Origin: CBFDBF01 sp050293315 | Lineage (GTDB): Bacteria > Pseudomonadota > Gammaproteobacteria > Chromatiales > Chromatiaceae | Direction: 5' to 3' | DNA length: 64,000 nucleotides | NCBI GenBank assembly: GCA_050293315.1 | Contig: JBNKMS010000016.1 | Span: 1 to 64,000, forward strand | In this document: in pieces, positions 62,937 through 64,000 of the stretch | How positions within the stretch are numbered: the first letter of the stretch is position 1 | Layout of the letters: every line of letters begins with the position of its first letter | Made by a program: the position numbers and the translations under genes | Notes under the pieces: model-generated | Databases searched by the model: none | Told to the model about the DNA's origin: nothing | The model's input: the letters and a program-made list of their open reading frames with translations, nothing else

Positions 62937-63200
62937 ATGAACAGTATGAAGACAAAAGAGAGCAAGAGAATTCGCAAACTTCAGCGCATGGTCTTGAGGC
63001 TATATGATGAATATGCCCAATTCACCGATCAATGCGCCTTTCTGTGCGATGCGTTTGCAGCCATTCCAGAAAAACAGGAAATCGTCGAGCCTGAGACTAT
63101 TGAAGGGATCAACCACTACTCCCATTGGCTCAAGACCAGAGTACTGGAGATAAAGGGCGAACTGCACAAAATACATGAGCAATTAAGGGGGCTTACATAA
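62937..63200 (+). CDS. small helical protein of unknown function
   Basis: An 87-residue, mostly helical protein rich in Lys, Arg and Glu (KRIRKLQRMVLRLYDEYAQFTDQCAFLCDAF; HWLKTRVLEIKGELHKIHEQL). The predicted promoter places transcription near 62927, excluding the longer open frame and favouring the ATG at 62937 or the one at 62946. No family recognised. It may be controlled by the divergent RHH protein. Confidence 0.6.
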   Translation: MNSMKTKESKRIRKLQRMVLRLYDEYAQFTDQCAFLCDAFAAIPEKQEIVEPETIEGINHYSHWLKTRVLEIKGELHKIHEQLRGLT

Positions 63201-63549
63201 TAATCCGGTCACCTGATTCGTAGTTCGATTCAGCGAGCGCGATTTATCTTTTAATATCAATACTATACGGCGCTTGCCAATCGCCATTTTCTGCCAAAAA
63301 CGGCCTAAAATTGCCCTATTTTGCCTAAAAGTGGTGCAGATCTAGGTACAGATCCGGACCACCCGGTAGTTTATCCCCTCGCCGAAAAATATCGGCGTTT
63401 GTAGGAATTTTCCTACAACTAATGTGGTAATTATAGGTTAATATGGATGCTTATTGTTAACTGCGTCACACAATATCGGAGCCAGCGGCATATTCAGATA
63501 TCAGTGCTGGTGTGATGATTACCTGTTTATGTGCAGCAAGTAGCAAACC
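63201..63549. other. AT-rich intergenic region with two inverted repeats
   Basis: Holds a hairpin CGCCGA/TCGGCG followed by TTT (63380-63397), a weak terminator candidate, and immediately after it TGTAGGAA-TT-TTCCTACA (63400-63417), a clean palindrome that could be an operator. No gene was found. Confidence 0.45.
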
Positions 63550-63882
63550 ATGAATATCATCGATAAGTTGAATCGCCACCCTGTCATATTCGCCTTAATG
63601 CTGGCGGGGTCTATCGCATCAATTTACGCGTTAGTCCTAGATGGTGAGTCGCATAACCAAACCTCTGGCGATGGTCACCAGGTTTCTCCAAAGGTCGTCT
63701 GTGATGCAAACTCCTCTTATAAAGTCGAAGTGGCTGCGAGAGGAGAAGAATCAATCGATCTAGAGGTTGCGTCGGCAGTACGGGACTACTTGAGCGGACA
63801 GTGCTACCAACTAAAAATGGATATGCCTGGGATGGTCGAACACGATCTCTATATTATGCATTCGCCGGATGCGAGACTGTAA
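63550..63882 (+). CDS. hypothetical membrane-anchored protein, perhaps truncated
   Basis: A 110-residue protein with one N-terminal transmembrane helix (PVIFALMLAGSIASIYALVL) and a small exported domain with two cysteines (VVCDANSSYKVEV and SGQCYQLKM). No family recognised. Its stop lies within a few bases of what may be the end of the IS256-family element on its right, so the original C-terminus may have been lost. Confidence 0.55.
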   Translation: MNIIDKLNRHPVIFALMLAGSIASIYALVLDGESHNQTSGDGHQVSPKVVCDANSSYKVEVAARGEESIDLEVASAVRDYLSGQCYQLKMDMPGMVEHDLYIMHSPDARL

Positions 63883-64000
63883 ATTCTTCTGTGTAAGTGG
63901 CAGTTTGTCACAGTGACACCCGGTCACCAAATAGAATCATAAATTGTCCCATAGCTTGATTCCAGTCCCGGATCGGCATGGTCCATTTCTTCGAAATTTG
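63880..64000 (-). mobile_element. right-edge IS256-family insertion sequence, partial
   Basis: Inferred from the transposase C-terminus. The outer boundary is not proven; it is placed near 63880-63895, where the sequence TTCTTCTGTGTAAG resembles IS256-family ends. The other end is outside the window. Confidence 0.5.
63908..64000 (-). CDS. IS256-family transposase, C-terminal fragment (runs off right edge)
   Basis: The last 30 codons, read leftwards from the edge to TGA at 63908. KKWTMPIRDWNQAMGQFMILF matches the conserved C-terminal KWxxPIRDWxxALxxFxIxF of IS256-type DDE transposases. Whether the rest is intact is not visible. The inverted repeat of the element should lie just left of the stop, near the CTGTGTAAG stretch at about 63890. 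Confidence 0.8.
   Translation of the reverse strand, partial: QISKKWTMPIRDWNQAMGQFMILFGDRVSL

Noticed and set aside
63400..63417. TGTAGG-N6-CCTACA as a GacA box for a regulatory RNA
   Set aside because: It departs from the TGTAAG-N6-CTTACA consensus in both arms and no transcript with repeated GGA loops or a suitable promoter is seen at the expected distance on either side.

Overview
The window looks like the chromosome of a gammaproteobacterium, probably a Chromatiales-like sulfur oxidiser. Supporting signs are the gene neighbourhoods gcvR/dapA-bamC and fmdB-DUF502-aspS, a Tat-exported high-potential iron-sulfur protein (HiPIP), a TsdA-like dihaem cytochrome, Na+-type flagellar stator genes and a VPLPA-CTERM protein. 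The lineage is inferred from gene content only; no rRNA is present.

Layout. 1-10.9 kb is an acyl-CoA degradation cluster: two acyl-CoA dehydrogenases, a 3-hydroxyacyl-CoA dehydrogenase/enoyl-CoA hydratase fusion, two thiolases, both ETF subunits and ETF-ubiquinone oxidoreductase. A MerR-family regulator sits in the middle. Matching ACGT-WW-ACGT palindromes lie inside the promoter in front of the regulator and inside a pair of overlapping divergent promoters at the far end. 10.9-12.2 kb holds a HigBA-type toxin-antitoxin pair and a Pro-Arg-His-Lys tRNA operon with a duplicated tRNA-Lys 3' end. 12.5-21 kb has a haem-domain histidine kinase, two response regulators (HD-like and HDOD), folD, riboflavin synthase and a haem-domain GGDEF-EAL protein. 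21-31.5 kb is housekeeping: purL, an MBL hydrolase, bamC, dapA, gcvR, aspS, DUF502 and fmdB.

31.5-34.1 kb is a stator operon (PomA, PomB with a long Lys/Asp tract, PilZ protein). 34.2-42.4 kb has an SDR, gshA, prc, a NUDIX protein, an M48 lipoprotein and mazG. 42.6-50.5 kb contains a MerR-diguanylate cyclase pair, a TsdA-like cytochrome with a SulP transporter and, divergently, an overlapping operon of HiPIP, PhnD-like periplasmic binding protein and GGDEF-EAL enzyme. 50.6-55.3 kb is accessory: a small exported protein, an SGNH hydrolase, a zinc-ribbon protein with decapeptide repeats, a VPLPA-CTERM protein, an EamA transporter behind a terminator-like leader, a six-hairpin array and a BPSS1780-type membrane protein. 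55.4-62.5 kb encodes FIST plus GGDEF-EAL and a very large GAF/PAS-GGDEF-EAL protein. The right end has a small RHH protein, two unknown proteins and the C-terminus of an IS256-family transposase.

The dominant theme is cyclic-di-GMP signalling: five GGDEF proteins (four also EAL), all with intact GGDEF and RxxD motifs, plus one PilZ protein next to the stator genes. Sensor inputs are diverse: c-type haem domains, PAS/GAF, FIST and a periplasmic binding protein. The most interesting candidates are the HiPIP/PhnD-like/c-di-GMP operon, the symmetric MerR-type operator-promoter pair, the PomAB-PilZ operon and the decapeptide-repeat protein.
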